A DNA stretch of 64,000 nt from Haberlea rhodopensis (GCA_907163345.1 CAJQUN010000956.1:62001-126000), one strand, 5' to 3'; shown: positions 35,012 to 47,523, counted from the stretch's first letter. The notes: generated by a model not told the origin, from the letters alone. Translations and numbers: made by a program.

Positions 35012-36739
35012 AAAATCTATTACAAATACATTTTTTGTCTGAGTACTACAAATATGAGGCGCAAAACTAAAATAATTTTTCCTCTAAAAAAAGGTTCAGC
35101 TAACGAAGCAACACCAATCTGAGGGGATAAAGGAAAAGGAAAAAATTTGAAGCTGTTTCAAATCAAAACGTACACCATATCGACCGTAAAGATCCAAAGA
35201 TTCAGGATCGCACAATCGCCTTGTCCCCTGAAACCCACGGTTTCAGACGATTTCGAAATCCTTTCCCCTCGTGTATGGAATTCTGGATCTGCTCCTCACC
35301 ACAAATTCGTGTCAAATAAATTTTTTTGGAAGGGAGTATGGAGGTGAGTGAGATTTTTCTGCGGTGGTTACTGTGGCTTGTGGGCTTGTCAGCAGAAAGC
35401 AAAATGGCTGGGTTAAATAAGGGGCATTTTGGATATCCAATCAATTACTTTTTCTTTGCCACGCTATATATAGCTTATGTCATTAAAGGCACTATTTTAA
35501 ACAATCATTATCATTGAATTGATACACTCACATATGATGTATATCAATCAAATAATCCTGAAAGATAATACTATTATGGACAGCATCAAATAAAACATAC
35601 ATATATTAGATGCCGATTTTCGAAATATATTGTGTATGAAAAGTTGAGAATCTTGGTGACAAGGATCATATTTTCTCTCATACGCCATTTATTTGGATAT
35701 TTATTCATTGTCGAGTCTTACTATTATTTACACACATAAGACAGAAGTTAATTTTCTCTGGCAACAAATTCAAAAATTTTAAATATTATAGGTTTGAAAT
35801 TTCTCTCTACAAAAAGTCATGTGTTAGAAATGAAGTCAATCACCGAAGAGAAAGAGACGCGTATAGCTAAAACAAAATTATATTTTGACCATTTCAAGTG
35901 ACATCTTAATAGACTTTGTCTCTGGATATTAATGAATTACGTGTTGATGTTTTCTAGGTTTATTTTGTGTTGAAAAGTAAAATCAAGAAGAAGCTCTATA
36001 CAACTTTATATAAATACATGTTCATTCTGTAAACGGGAAAAAATATACAATTTGGCTTTCCTATTATCAGTTATCAAAAATTTAAAAAAAGAAAAAAGGA
36101 TCAGCTAAATTAAAAGGGCAATCTGCAGGATAGTTAAGTTGGACAAAAAACAAAGGTATGTATTGGCAATAATTATGTTTGCCGATACTGATTTCAATTC
36201 CTATTGAATGTTTTATCAATATCTTTATAATTCTCTCTATTATTTAGCATTTTGGATGATTATGCCATTTTTTGTAAATAATTCAATTCAGGTACTCAAC
36301 TACTTTGACACCTTCGGTTTTATACTCCAATTTTTATGATTCAAAATTAAATTTATATATTTTTGTATATATTTGTCGTATTACATATTAAGTATGGCTG
36401 TGTTATGAGTGCAGCAAACCTCTTTGGAATTAGGAATAAGACTGAGGTGAGCACAGATTTATGAGTTAGGGTTATTTGAGTTTGATTGCAGTTGTTCAAA
36501 AGCTTCTTGCAAATTAAATAGTACTCATGGTTTAATTTAGTTGAGATGATTATGATCGAAATCACAAAATGTAACAATATTTGCTCAATATATTTAGTCA
36601 GTCATACAAGCTATTGGATCTGCTTAAAACATGGTTTAAGAACGAGTCTATGATTTACAATACTTAAGATGTTATAAATTGTATTTACCATTCTGCTTTT
36701 TCCTCAGCTCTCATCGATATCTAATCAGAATAACAATTT
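35012..36739. other. Intergenic DNA; possible orphaned promoter and upstream region of the receptor kinase
   Basis: No coding region found. At 35463-35474 is the palindromic TATA-type sequence GCTATATATAGC. On its minus-strand side lies a CT-rich, less AT-rich tract (about 35430 down to 35100) that looks like a transcribed 5' UTR ending where the truncated chromovirus begins. The promoter and first exon of a minus-strand gene could have been cut off here. Nearer the kinase, TATAAAT at 36673-36679 is a candidate TATA box for that gene. Confidence 0.4.
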
Positions 36740-38908
36740 ATGCAGATTGAATTCCCAAACAAATTGATCAAGATGGGGTTGACCTTAATACCCCGGATCG
36801 CTGTCTGCGTATGTCTTTCAATGACCATGGCACTAGCGGTGTCTTTGTCGAAGCCTGGTTGCCCAAACACCTGCGGAAACGTGACGATTTCGTATCCTTT
36901 TGGAATCGGTGCTGAATGCAGCGCAAGTTCATGGTTCACAGTTGCCTGCCAAAACTCCAGCTTTTCTCCAAAGCCGTTATTAAGCAGCATCAACATGGAA
37001 ATACAAAACATTTCCTTGCATACTGGGACAGTTCGAGTAATTCAACCTGTGTCACCTTTGAATTGTTCGGATGAACTAAGACTCTCATCTTTGGGAAGAT
37101 CACTGATAGGCAGTGCTTTCACAATCTCGGCATTTCAAAACTCTTTAGCTCTTCTGGGATGCAGCAATTCAATCTGGTTGCATGCCAATAATGAGACAAT
37201 TCGTGGGTGTATGGCTGTTTGTGGTCCTAACTCTAACGACACCAGTTGCAATGGCGTCAACTGCTGCCAGATTCCAATCCCAAAAGGGCTCCAAGAACTT
37301 CAGTATACCTATAACCGAACTCTAGGTTCTAGCACTAACGGAAATTCTTGTGGATACGCCTTTGTTACTGAGCAAAAATGGTTCCAAGAGGATTATAAAA
37401 CATTTAGTGGGCTTCACAGTAATTTGTCAAATCCGTTCGATGAAGGGTTTAGATCTGCAAATATGGTACTTGAATGGGATGTCGACAACATGACTCTTTC
37501 GAACTATAGTTCCTGCAGATATATGAACGTAACTAGATCAACTCGACTGTGTTCTTGCGATCCTGGATTTGAAGGAAATCCTTACTTACCTGGAGGATGC
37601 CTAGATATTAATGAGTGTATCAATGCGACACTTGATTTTTGTACAGGAACTTGTATCAACACATTAGGGTCTTATAGATGCCAGCCACCTACCAAACGAA
37701 AACTTGCACTCACAGGTATTGTGAGTGCCGTTGGATCACTACTTTTGCTCCTCGTGGCAATGTGGTCTTACAGGGTTCTTAGGAAAAGATTCAAGGCAAA
37801 CCGCAAGAAGAGATTCTTCATACGAAATGGTGGGTTATTGTTAGAACATTTATGTTCAACCGATAATGGCGTAGAAAAAACCAAGTTGTTTAACGCAAAA
37901 GAGTTGTCACAAGCAACTGATCAGTATAATGAAAATCGGGTACTGGGTCGTGGTGGACAAGGTACTGTCTATAAAGGAATGTTGAAAGATGGGGGAGTTG
38001 TGGCGGTTAAGAAGTCCAAGGAGGTTGACAAAGATGATATTGAACTGTTCATCAATGAGGTGGTTATTTTATCACAAATAAACCACAGACATGTAGTGAA
38101 ACTATTGGGATGTTGCTTGGAGACTGAAGTCCCACTTCTAGTATACGAGTTCATTCCTAATGGTACGCTTTTTGAACACATCCATGATCCCAATGAAGAA
38201 TTCTCGTTAACATGGGATATAAGGATACGAATTGCGACAGAGGTAGCCAGTGCTATATCTTACCTTCACTCAGCTGCGTCTACTCCTATCTATCATCGGG
38301 ATATCAAGTCGACAAACATACTCTTGGACAATAAATATGGGGTAAAGGTTGCAGACTTTGGAACATCAAGGACGATTTCTATCGATCAAACTCATTTGAC
38401 CACAAGAGTTTTAGGTACCTTTGGTTACTTGGATCCCGAATACTTCCAATCCAGCCAGTTCACTGATAAGAGCGATGTTTACAGTTTTGGCGTGGTAATA
38501 GTCGAGCTTTTAACTGGGGAGAAAGCAATATCGTCAATTAGAGCGGAAGAGGGAAGAAGTTTGATCACATATTTCTTGCATTCGATGGAGGAAAATCAAT
38601 TGTTTGACATTATCGATTCACGGGTGCTCAAAGAAGGCGGAAAAGATGATATCGTGGCAATTGCAAAACTTGCTAAAAGATGTCTGCATCTGAAAGGTAA
38701 GAAAAGGCCAACAATGAGGGAAGTAGCAGCAGAGTTGGAAAGAATTCAAATGTGGAAACAGGGGTCAGGTATTCAGCACAGCCATGATGAAACAGAATAC
38801 CATTCTATTGACCTATATGATGCCTTTGATATCTCATCAAATTCAAGTAGCATGCGATTGGATACAAATTCTACTCATGCATCAGATGTCCGTCCTCTAT
38901 TGATGTAA
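36740..38908 (+). CDS. Wall-associated receptor kinase (WAK/WAKL), intronless
   Basis: A plasma-membrane receptor kinase of the wall-associated family, which binds pectin fragments outside and signals through a cytoplasmic Ser/Thr kinase. It has 722 residues, the usual size. Signal segment about 13-33; cysteine-rich galacturonan-binding domain from C41 (PGCPNTCGN, YPFGIG); EGF-like end SCDPGFEGNPYLPGGC, then a calcium-binding EGF (DINEC at about 292) cut short relative to the norm; membrane segment about 322-344. Kinase: glycine loop GRGGQG 403-408, Lys424 (VAVKKS), HRD 519-521 (RD type), DFG 539-541, GYLDPEY. All catalytic residues are present. The ATG for M12 (36773, AAGATGGG) has better context than the first ATG and may be the true start. 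WAK genes usually have introns; none here. AATAAA near 39171 may be the poly(A) signal. Confidence 0.92.
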   Translation: MQIEFPNKLIKMGLTLIPRIAVCVCLSMTMALAVSLSKPGCPNTCGNVTISYPFGIGAECSASSWFTVACQNSSFSPKPLLSSINMEIQNISLHTGTVRVIQPVSPLNCSDELRLSSLGRSLIGSAFTISAFQNSLALLGCSNSIWLHANNETIRGCMAVCGPNSNDTSCNGVNCCQIPIPKGLQELQYTYNRTLGSSTNGNSCGYAFVTEQKWFQEDYKTFSGLHSNLSNPFDEGFRSANMVLEWDVDNMTLSNYSSCRYMNVTRSTRLCSCDPGFEGNPYLPGGCLDINECINATLDFCTGTCINTLGSYRCQPPTKRKLALTGIVSAVGSLLLLLVAMWSYRVLRKRFKANRKKRFFIRNGGLLLEHLCSTDNGVEKTKLFNAKELSQATDQYNENRVLGRGGQGTVYKGMLKDGGVVAVKKSKEVDKDDIELFINEVVILSQINHRHVVKLLGCCLETEVPLLVYEFIPNGTLFEHIHDPNEEFSLTWDIRIRIATEVASAISYLHSAASTPIYHRDIKSTNILLDNKYGVKVADFGTSRTISIDQTHLTTRVLGTFGYLDPEYFQSSQFTDKSDVYSFGVVIVELLTGEKAISSIRAEEGRSLITYFLHSMEENQLFDIIDSRVLKEGGKDDIVAIAKLAKRCLHLKGKKRPTMREVAAELERIQMWKQGSGIQHSHDETEYHSIDLYDAFDISSNSSSMRLDTNSTHASDVRPLLM

Positions 38909-39809
38909 TTGGTTATTCATTTGATATTCTTGGAAAACCAAAGATATGTTCGAAAGGGAGAAACAATGCTGACAAATTTAGAAGCTAAAAATACTAGCAA
39001 CTAGTTGGTGAATATACGAAATTCTTTACCAGGTCTCACTTTGAGCATAACTTGACAGACACTTTTAAGTTAACCAGATTATTAGTTCAATACAAATTGT
39101 ATGACACCTACAGTAAGCTATCCGCTACTGTATGTATAGTTGTTAGAAATTGAAGTTGGTTTGTAGATGTAAATAAATAATACTTCTTAAAGATGATTTC
39201 TTGATGCTCGAATTGTAAATTTTTACATTTATTACCAGATATCATTTCTTAAAAATGATTGATATCTTTCAATTCTGATTCCACGAGAAAATACTTCTAT
39301 CATACTTGGGCCCCAATAAGCCTCAAAGATCGGCATTATATTTATGCTTAATGAACCAATTATCATATTCGAAATAATCATCATGAATATTCGTAACTAT
39401 CATCACAACGAGAAACAATCCAAAACATAAAAATTACAAAATAAATAGTAATTATTGAAAACAGTCTGTGACGAGAGGGAAGTAAAAGTACCAGCAAGTG
39501 AAGCGGGAGGTGTATATTAGCAGCCACCAGCTTCCCCAAATCGGCGGCCAAATCGCTTATTGTTTACATTGGTCGACTATTTGGCGTGGGATCAAACTCA
39601 GTAAAGACAAAAAAACTTTCGTCCCTGAATTTAATAAAAAATCAGTATTTATTTATTAATTTATGTATATATATAATTATTGTAATTCGGCCGAACAGAA
39701 ATTTTTTCTTTCGGAAAATCAGTCAACTCTAATATATTTGTATATGCTGTCATAAAATTTGAATGTATATATTTTAATTTTCATCTGGCCATCTTTGGCT
39801 TCCACGGTG
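38909..39809. other. 3' UTR of the receptor kinase and intergenic DNA
   Basis: AT-rich, no frame of interest. The last bases before 39815 (CACGGTGCTTCT) join to 61704 (CATCC...) once the nested elements are removed. Confidence 0.5.
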
Positions 39810-39814
39810 CTTCT

Positions 39815-40658
39815 TGTGAAGACCCGAAATTTTGGTCAAACAAATTACGTGATACTAAGAAAATATTGAAAATTTAAAATAATAGATTTACATTATGGAT
39901 GGATTTAATTATATTATTCAATCTTGTGGACTTTTAATCACATATTTAAGTTTATAACTTATTAGAGTTGTGTAAGAGATAATATATAGGTTATATGGTT
40001 TTAGCTTGTAAATTTTTAAATAATTTAAAGTTGTAGATAATTAAGAAATCATTGAAAATAATATTAATAATAATAACCAATCATAAATCTTGCAATGAAT
40101 AGATAAAAGTTAGACACTATAATTCCTATATTAATCCTACATAAAAAGGCACCCAATGAGCCTCCATTTTGAAAGTACATAATTAAACCATTCAATGGAC
40201 TTGCCCAATTCTTATCATTAGTCATTCAATGACATTTAAGTGCTTAACTCAAACCTTACCACCATTCAATCTCATTCAACCATCATTCAAGCTCATTCAA
40301 TCCCATATAATGATATTAATGGTTTGCTTAAATCAGGCCATTAGATGCCAAAGTTTTGTAATTGTGTTTGCTCAAATTATGAAAGGTGATGACCATTCAT
40401 TAACCCATTCAATTACATCAATAATATCATAATTATCATAATGACATCCAATTATTATTTAACCCCAATCTTGTCAATAAAAGGCCAAAGTTATGGAATT
40501 GATAAATTGATTCACATTAATAACCAATTGTTGACCACATTCAATACTTGCTCAAATCATTTCATTACATGGCAAAGTTTTTGAAATTGTTAAGGAATTC
40601 CTCCTACATTAAACATATTACCATACCAAAGAAAAACTTATCCTACCAAGAGGTATAT
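39815..40658 (+). repeat. Outer element 5' LTR, first part
   Basis: Aligns along its length with 59965-60810 with scattered differences. It ends at the TATAT target duplication (40654-40658) of the middle element. Confidence 0.88.
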
Positions 40659-42594
40659 TGTAATGCCTCGATTTGCTTTATATACGTGTCATATGATTAT
40701 GGCGTAATTTTGAATAATTACGGTACGATGTGGACTCGGGTTCGGGTTGAACTCACATACATGAAATGAATATTAGATATATGACAAGGAAAGAAACATG
40801 ATGCACAAGATGTAGTGCATAGAAATGACTTGAATGAAATCAAGTGTAGTGGCATATCAAGCAACATGGACTAGTATGCATTTGAATTGAATTTCATATG
40901 CCTTTGCCTTTCATTTAAAGTTGCATTAGCATGTGAATTTGAGTTTGGATTTACATGTTTATGTTAATTGGCATGTTATTATAGCAAGTGGCTATATTAA
41001 GGGGATTAGTGAGCTTAAACTCACAATACACCATTTTACACCTACAAATCTCTACCAAGCTCTTCTCCAAAAGCTTATTGGTTTTGTCATCTTTTCTTGG
41101 ATTTGCACTTGGTTATCAAGATAGAAAAGTGGGAGAAGTGACTTCCTACCATTTTGGTAAGGATTAGGTGCTTTGTATCCTTGTGTATGAGAGTAAAAGA
41201 GGAATTGAAGTTAAAGCATGGAAATTGGTGATGTTTGTTTTGATTTGAGTTATGGTGTAAACAATTGAGTTCTTTGATCACACAAACATGTTACTATGCT
41301 ATTAGAGATTGCATGAAACATGTTTAAATGTTCATTTTTGAGTTGTAGGAGATATACCATGAGGATAAGCTCAAAATCGCCATGTTCTAAAGTTTCTGGA
41401 CATCGGCGATCGATCGCAAGCTTTGTGCCGATCGATCGCCGATGACAGAGCAAAGTTTAAGGCGGTTATATCATGTGGCGATCGATCGGTGCAAATGTGG
41501 CGATCGATCGCGAGCAACAGAACATTTTGGTGATCGATCGCGAGGTTGTGGCGATCGATCGCGATGGAACAGAATAGTATAGCGATCGATCGGTGAGATG
41601 TGGCGATCGATCGCCAAGGGCAGAATCTTGAAAAATGTTATATTTTTGTAGAATTTGATTTAATGCCTATGATACCATGATATACTATTGGCATTGTTGT
41701 AGCACCATCACAGGGGACAGGACAACGAGGCAATTAGCCAGTGACGACTGATTTATCTCATTTGTGTCGCTTTACAGGTACGTGTTGATGTACGGAGTAT
41801 AGATATTATGTGATGATGATGTTATGGTTTTGATATCATATGATTTATGTTAGTTTTGTGTCATATGATTGGTAGTATCATATGCATGTACATACATGGA
41901 TTTCATATGATTGGGGTGGATGCCTTGATAGATATGTGTATATGCTTTGGTGAGATCATTGCCTTGATAGATATACCCGGGTTGGTATATGCTTTGGCTG
42001 GGATCGTTGCCACGATCGATATACTACATATGCTTTGGCTTGAGAGATATACGCCTGATTTGGGTATATGCTCTGGCTATTATCACATATGAGTACGGTA
42101 CTATGATATGTGCTGCTAATATGAAGATGTGATGTGGTTCCACTGACATATTGAGCTAAATAGGCATATCATATTGGGCTCGTGATAATAGGGTGATTGT
42201 TGAGACATGTCATGACATGATGTATTTGTTGATGCATGATACAGAGTATTCACATTTGATGATTGTTATTGTGCTTTATCATTAATACTGTGTTTTGATA
42301 TTGCACTAGGATAGTTGTTATCTATACTCATATTGTGTGAATGTTTCTGTAGGGACTTACAGACGTGGGAAGACGGGATGTGAGTCATTTTCCGCTGCGA
42401 GCTGAACCACTGCATATGAGTTATCTTGGATTAAGTTGTTACTTGTACATGTGATGTATAGTTGGTTAGGTTTTTATAACCTTGTAACAACGTAACTAGT
42501 CAGAAACTCTAAATCAGTGCCTATTTTTACTTAATTCAGACTCACGTATGTATGTTAATTGATACATAATGGATTAAGTAACGAAGACCCCACA
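40659..42594 (+). repeat. Middle element 5' LTR (1,936 bp)
   Basis: TG...CA ends, followed after 4 bases by the primer site. It contains an array of GATCGATCG palindromes (41405-41624) and a repeated TATATGCTTTGG block (41925-42080). Confidence 0.9.
41405..41624. repeat. Array of eight CGATCGATCG palindromes (5' LTR)
   Basis: Eight copies of GCGATCGATCG(C/G), one with T in place of the first C, spaced about 25-35 bases apart, several within GTGGCGATCGATCGCGA. The array is repeated in the 3' LTR at 53828-54043. Each core is self-complementary. Confidence 0.9.
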
Positions 42595-42598
42595 TTAC

Positions 42599-42610
42599 TG
42601 GTATCAGAGC
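42599..42610 (+). promoter_or_regulatory. Primer-binding site of the middle element
   Basis: TGGTATCAGAGC, 4 bases (TTAC) after the LTR end CCCCACA. Confidence 0.88.
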
Positions 42611-44941
42611 AGTGGTTCGAGAACGGGATGAACAAGGGTAGAGGAAGTGAGTTAGGGAGTTACCTAATCACTTAAAGGCATGTGATACTTATGATATAGT
42701 GTCTGGGAACATGCTTTGCACATCATTTATAAGTGATGTTGTGGGTGTACCGTGCTTGGTATACCGGGTTTCTGTACTATCATTTGGCAGGGGAAACATG
42801 ATATGTTTCACGGGAGCTATTCCACTGATTCCGTGGTAATGGTATGTAGGTCGTTACCGAATCAGAGGAGTAAGTTGTACAGTGGTTGGAGCGTGAAAAG
42901 CAAAGCTTGGTATCAGCTCCATGTGCAAAGTCAGCCTACATGAGATTGTGTATCAGACCTAATGATGGACTGGCCGCTAACACATGATGTGTGAATGGAA
43001 GTGAAGATACAGGTTATTGATCACTGTATCTACTTCAAGGGCATTTCTTGATATTGCAATCTGTGGTTGCATTGTCAGTTCGACATGTATGTCCTGAATG
43101 GGAATCTTTGCTCTTGATCTGTGGATAGTATGGCTAACACAGTGTGTTTACATTGGGAGATGATGCAGACATGGGTTACTTGTGGTACTCAGATGGTACA
43201 TGTAGCGAATGTGAGATTCGTGTACCATAATAGTATTCTTTATTCTTGTATTCCACAGCGGTAATTGGTGATTTGTGAGATCACCGTGGTGATGATTATC
43301 TTGTCAGGGTATCATCTGTGTATGGTTCCCCGATGTGTATGTGTGTGTTGAATTCTATGTTTGTTGTCATGGAGTTGACAAGGAACATGAAATTGAGAGA
43401 GTTCAATGATAGTGACGCTGAGACGTATTGATGGAGCGGTACAACCGCAGTAACTGTGAGTTATACTGTTCGACTGTTATCAGCCTATGTTGTTTAAGTC
43501 ACTCGTGTTTTGATGACTGGTTAACAGACTGTTTGATCCTTTCTGTGTATTAGCTTCTTGTGTTCGTTCTTGTTGTATCATATGGATTTGAGCAAGGAAG
43601 TTTTTCAGATTGAAAGGAAATGAGTACCGGCGGAGATTGCGGTGATGCAATGATCACCGACAAAGATTGATGTGATGCCTGCACATGTGATCTTTGTGAT
43701 GGCTGTACTGGGACATACATGGTGCTATGTGGCCATGTATTATATCTGATTAGTGTATAGTACAGATGGGAATGTATATCATTGTTTTGATGTGAACTCC
43801 GTCCGAGCTATAAGGTTGTCCGTATGAGACTCTATGTATGTGGTATGTGTGGCAGCCATGGGTGTCTTTGATTGACACGAGATACCTCAAGTGCATACAA
43901 TTGTGTTGTATATGAACATCTCGTTCTGTGTTTGTGAACTTTATTTATGAGGTTGAAATTGGTTGGTCTGCTTTGAACAGGGTGTGGGTATCTGTGTTGT
44001 TGCTGAGAGCATTGGATGCTTATATGGCTTCTGGATATAGAAAAGGACATCATAATAGACATCGTAAACTGGTTCTTTAGTGGAAACTGTGTATGACATC
44101 TTGTCATATTCTGGATTATTACATGACAATAGTGATCTGTACACATGAGACCAACAGAGAGTGGTTGGCAATGTGAGACCAACAGAGATTGGTTGACAAT
44201 GTGAGTATCCAGTAAGCATTGAGTGTGAACTATTGTATGATAGCATAGCTTGGTAGCTATGATGTATGGTTCACAAGTCTGATGTTGAATGTCCAAGTTA
44301 TCCAGATTGATAAGGAAGTTTGAGTTTCCGTCGATTGCTTGTACACTACGACTGTAGTACTGATGCAATCAGAGTTTCCGTTGTGTTGTGATTGTACTAT
44401 GCGTTTGACAGGAAATTCATATATTCTTGAGTATGGGAGATGTATGACTGATGGGATCGTGATTGTGATATGCCGACCTCGTCATGCGATTGGTTTGCAT
44501 AGTTGATTGGTTTGCATTTTGTGCTTGATAGATGTTGGGTTGATATCTATTGATGGACAGTCTGCGAATATGTTTCATGAGGAAACAGTATGATTGGTAT
44601 ACTAAACCATGTAATGGTTAAAGAATGATTGGTATACTAAACCATGTAATGGTTAATGAATGATTGCTAAACCATGTGATGGTTGATGAATAATGAAATC
44701 AGGTAATGATTGATGCATAGCAGATGGTTATGAGAAGGCTGAAGAAGCTCACACGTATGAAATAGTATGATGGGACTTGAGTTGTCCATGAAATGAATCA
44801 TCTCTTGAGCTTGTTCGTACACATATGTGTATGGCATTGAAGTTTGTGTCATGTTATAGTGTTACGACCAATATGAGACTGATTTGACATATATCAGATG
44901 GTGAATGGTATTTTTGCTATATGGTTGTACTTGAGTATTCT
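42611..44941 (+). other. Interior of the middle element, left part: no coding seen
   Basis: TG-rich sequence with small tandem repeats, including GAGACCAACAGAGA(G/T) x2 at 44149-44205 and TGATTGGTATACTAAACCATGTAATGGTTAA-type units at 44591-44690. The 178-codon minus-strand frame (43832-44368) has the composition of a reverse-complement artefact and no domain. Confidence 0.6.
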
Positions 44942-45243
44942 GATATTGTTGGAATCGAAGAGGGGGGGTGAATGAGATTCCTTGGCTACTTTAGCTTTTT
45001 AAAATGAGTTTGAAAAATAAAAGAGTTTTGCGCTTGCGGAAGCCTTTAGTCAATCGATAAATAAAAAGAATAAATAAATAAATGCGTAATGAAAAATAAA
45101 GCAATAAATAACAAAAGGATTTGTTATAGAAGTTCGGCGATGAATCGCCTACGTCTCCTCTTCCCGGTTAGATAACCTCCAACCGAGGTTCCACTAGAAT
45201 AAACGATCTTGGCCTTGAGGGCTCCAAGTTAGCCACAACCCAA

Positions 45244-45370
45244 CTCTTCCCGAGTTTACAACGCTCTTCCCGAGCACACTACTCTTCCCGAGTACACAAG
45301 CTCTTCCCGAGCACAATACTCTTCCCGAGTATACAAAGCTCTTCCCGAGCTACCAACACTCTTCACGAGT
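45244..45370. repeat. CTCTTCCCGAG tandem repeat, 7 units
   Basis: Seven units of CTCTTCCCGAG plus 7-9 variable bases (period 18-20), the last with CTCTTCACGAG. Copied at 49508-49634 in the other LTR. Confidence 0.88.
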
Positions 45371-45729
45371 CTTCTTGGCCTTAAGGGCTCCAAGGATAGC
45401 CACAACACATGCACCAACTTCACTTGTTGGCGACTTTACAATTTTCCAACTTGCTTTGGTGTTGGAGGACCTTACAATAAATCAACACACACCTTCACGG
45501 TGTACAAACACGAAGAAAACAAGACTCTATCAAAATAAAAGAATTACAAGCTCCAATACAACAACAATGTATGGAGATTGCAAAGCTATTTGAAATTTGA
45601 ATTGGCAAAGCTTTATAGAAGTTTGTAGGCTTGTTTCTTGTCTTCAAAATGCTCCAAAGCATCAATATTTATAGTGTAGGAGGCCCCCAAGGCTCCTACT
45701 AGCCGTTGCTACACATAAGGCTTGAATCA

Positions 45730-46080
45730 CGCCTCGATCGCCTCGGACATCACCTCGGGCGATCTCCATCGCCACCCTTTAACGGTCAAATCTGGCCCAG
45801 ATCGCCTCGGGCGATCTCCCCATCGCCTGGGGCGATCATCAATGATAAACAAGGCCGTAGGTAAAGTTCTGGATCGCCTCGGGCGTTCCGTGCATCGCCT
45901 GGGGCGATCGCCCTTCAAAAAAATGGCCTAGGAAGCATTCTGGATCGCCTGGGGCGAGGTTTACCATCGCCTGGGGCGATCTGATCGCCAGCGTGCCCAC
46001 CGTGCCATCGCTTCAGTCGATGGTGCGCAACATGGCTCAGATCGCCTGAGGTGATGGCCCGGATCGCCTGAGGTGATCTG
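45730..46080. repeat. Array of ATCGCCTSGGGCGAT palindromes
   Basis: About a dozen short palindromes such as GATCGCCTCGGGCGATC and CATCGCCTGGGGCGATC, diverging to GATCGCCTGAGGTGAT toward the right. Copied at about 49994-50344 in the other LTR. CpG-rich in an AT-rich setting. Confidence 0.85.
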
Positions 46081-46809
46081 CCAGATTTCAGCACTCTCAA
46101 ACTTTGCACTATTCGACTAGCGTAAGCTCATTTCTGGGAAAAGTGGTAAACATGAAAGTTGTATATCTTCCTCTTATCTAGGTGTGTACAAAATTTCATT
46201 GCACTTAATTAAGGTATGAATAAGTTATGCCCAAAATGCTACAGTCGCTCAAACCTTGCTACAATCTGCACTTGTTATGACTTCCATGACATTTTTCTCC
46301 ATGATGCAATCCGAATTGGACTGAGATGTTCGAATATGAAATCTACCATATTGAGTTTTCTTTCCAACCTCTTTGGATTCACCTTGTTTGGAGCATCGAG
46401 CCAAGAGATATAATCAAAACATTGTACTGCGCTCCAATTGGCTTCTATACGAATTTGCCAACCAACGGACCATTGGTTTGTGGGTCTTCATCCCATCATA
46501 AGAAATTGTTCCAACATCATTCCACACATGTTGAACACTTAAATTGGTTGTTCATAGATGTCATTCCTTCTCGTCCAAGCTCAATAGATTCCTTGATAAA
46601 AATCATCGCTTGTCCTATGAACTCGCATATGTTATTGTATAACTTGGGTTCTCTTCCATTGGTCTTCCCAACCAATTTATCAATATAACCCTGTACACTA
46701 AGTAGACATATTAGTATAACAAATGCAAGTTTTGTTGATCATCAAAACTCAAAGATTAACCGGGGATAATTTAACGCATTAAACGCAACCATGCGTTTAA
46801 GGCTCAACA

Positions 46810-47523
46810 ATCTCCCCCTTTTTGATGATCACAAAACTTGATAAACTTGAATAAGTAATATGCATGAAATGTGAGTAAAAATAACTCACCCTTAACAATT
46901 GCATACACTACAAGTTAATCAAGCAAATAACTCTCCCCCTCAAACCATGCATACTCAAGCTCTCCCCCTTAAACTATGCATGAATTAAGGTTCAAGTTTA
47001 TCACAAAATTCTCCCCCTTTTTGTGATAATCAAAAAGCACAAAATTTAAATAAACATAGTTCAATTATATGTTGCCACATAGCCATATTTCAACAATTTA
47101 CACATGTTCCTCATCAAGTATGTAATAAGCATAAGATTTAATCAATGAGATGAAAAAAAAACATGCGTTTAAGGCAATCAACAATGAATTCTAAATTTTG
47201 CAAAGTGTGCATATGTTCTACCATGAGTTCATGCACTTATGCCCAATAAACATTAAAAATATCAAAGCATTATTAGATAAGTTAACAAAACATATAATTG
47301 CAAATTTCCACATTGCATATTCAAATTTGAATTTTAGGCATATCAAGATATATATACCAAAAAGAGATAAGCAAGAATCATGCATCAAAATAATTTATAT
47401 GTGCATATGCTAAGGGGTTATGCATTTTACTACCAATGAATATTGAGCTTCATATTTATTGGTCACAATTAATTTGTGCCAATTAAATTTTGAATTGCTC
47501 TTTTAACATGTAAAAAGTAAATT
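46810..47523 (-). other. Inner element: non-coding 3' interior
   Basis: AT-rich sequence between gag and the 3' LTR. It holds four CTCCCCCT-type tracts (about 46811, 46932, 46961, 47009), that is, repeated polypurine tracts on the element strand, of which the one touching the LTR is the likely functional site. Confidence 0.6.

Larger units (their letters stand above)
44947..46809 (-). repeat. Inner element 3' LTR (1,863 bp)
   Basis: Contains the CTCTTCCCGAG array (45244-45370) and an array of ATCGCCTSGGGCGAT palindromes (about 45730-46080). On the plus strand it ends at CTCAACA. Confidence 0.88.

Noticed and set aside
42599..42610. tRNA-like sequence TGGTATCAGAGC
   Set aside because: Only the primer-binding 12-mer is present; no cloverleaf around it, so not a tRNA gene.
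43832..44368. 178-codon minus-strand frame in the middle element
   Set aside because: His/Gln/Ser/Thr-rich composition typical of the reverse complement of TG-rich DNA, no domain, and on the strand opposite to the element.
45244..45370. CRISPR-like look of the CTCTTCCCGAG repeats with short spacers
   Set aside because: Spacers are only 7-9 bases, the array sits in a plant LTR and is copied in both LTRs. No CRISPR context.
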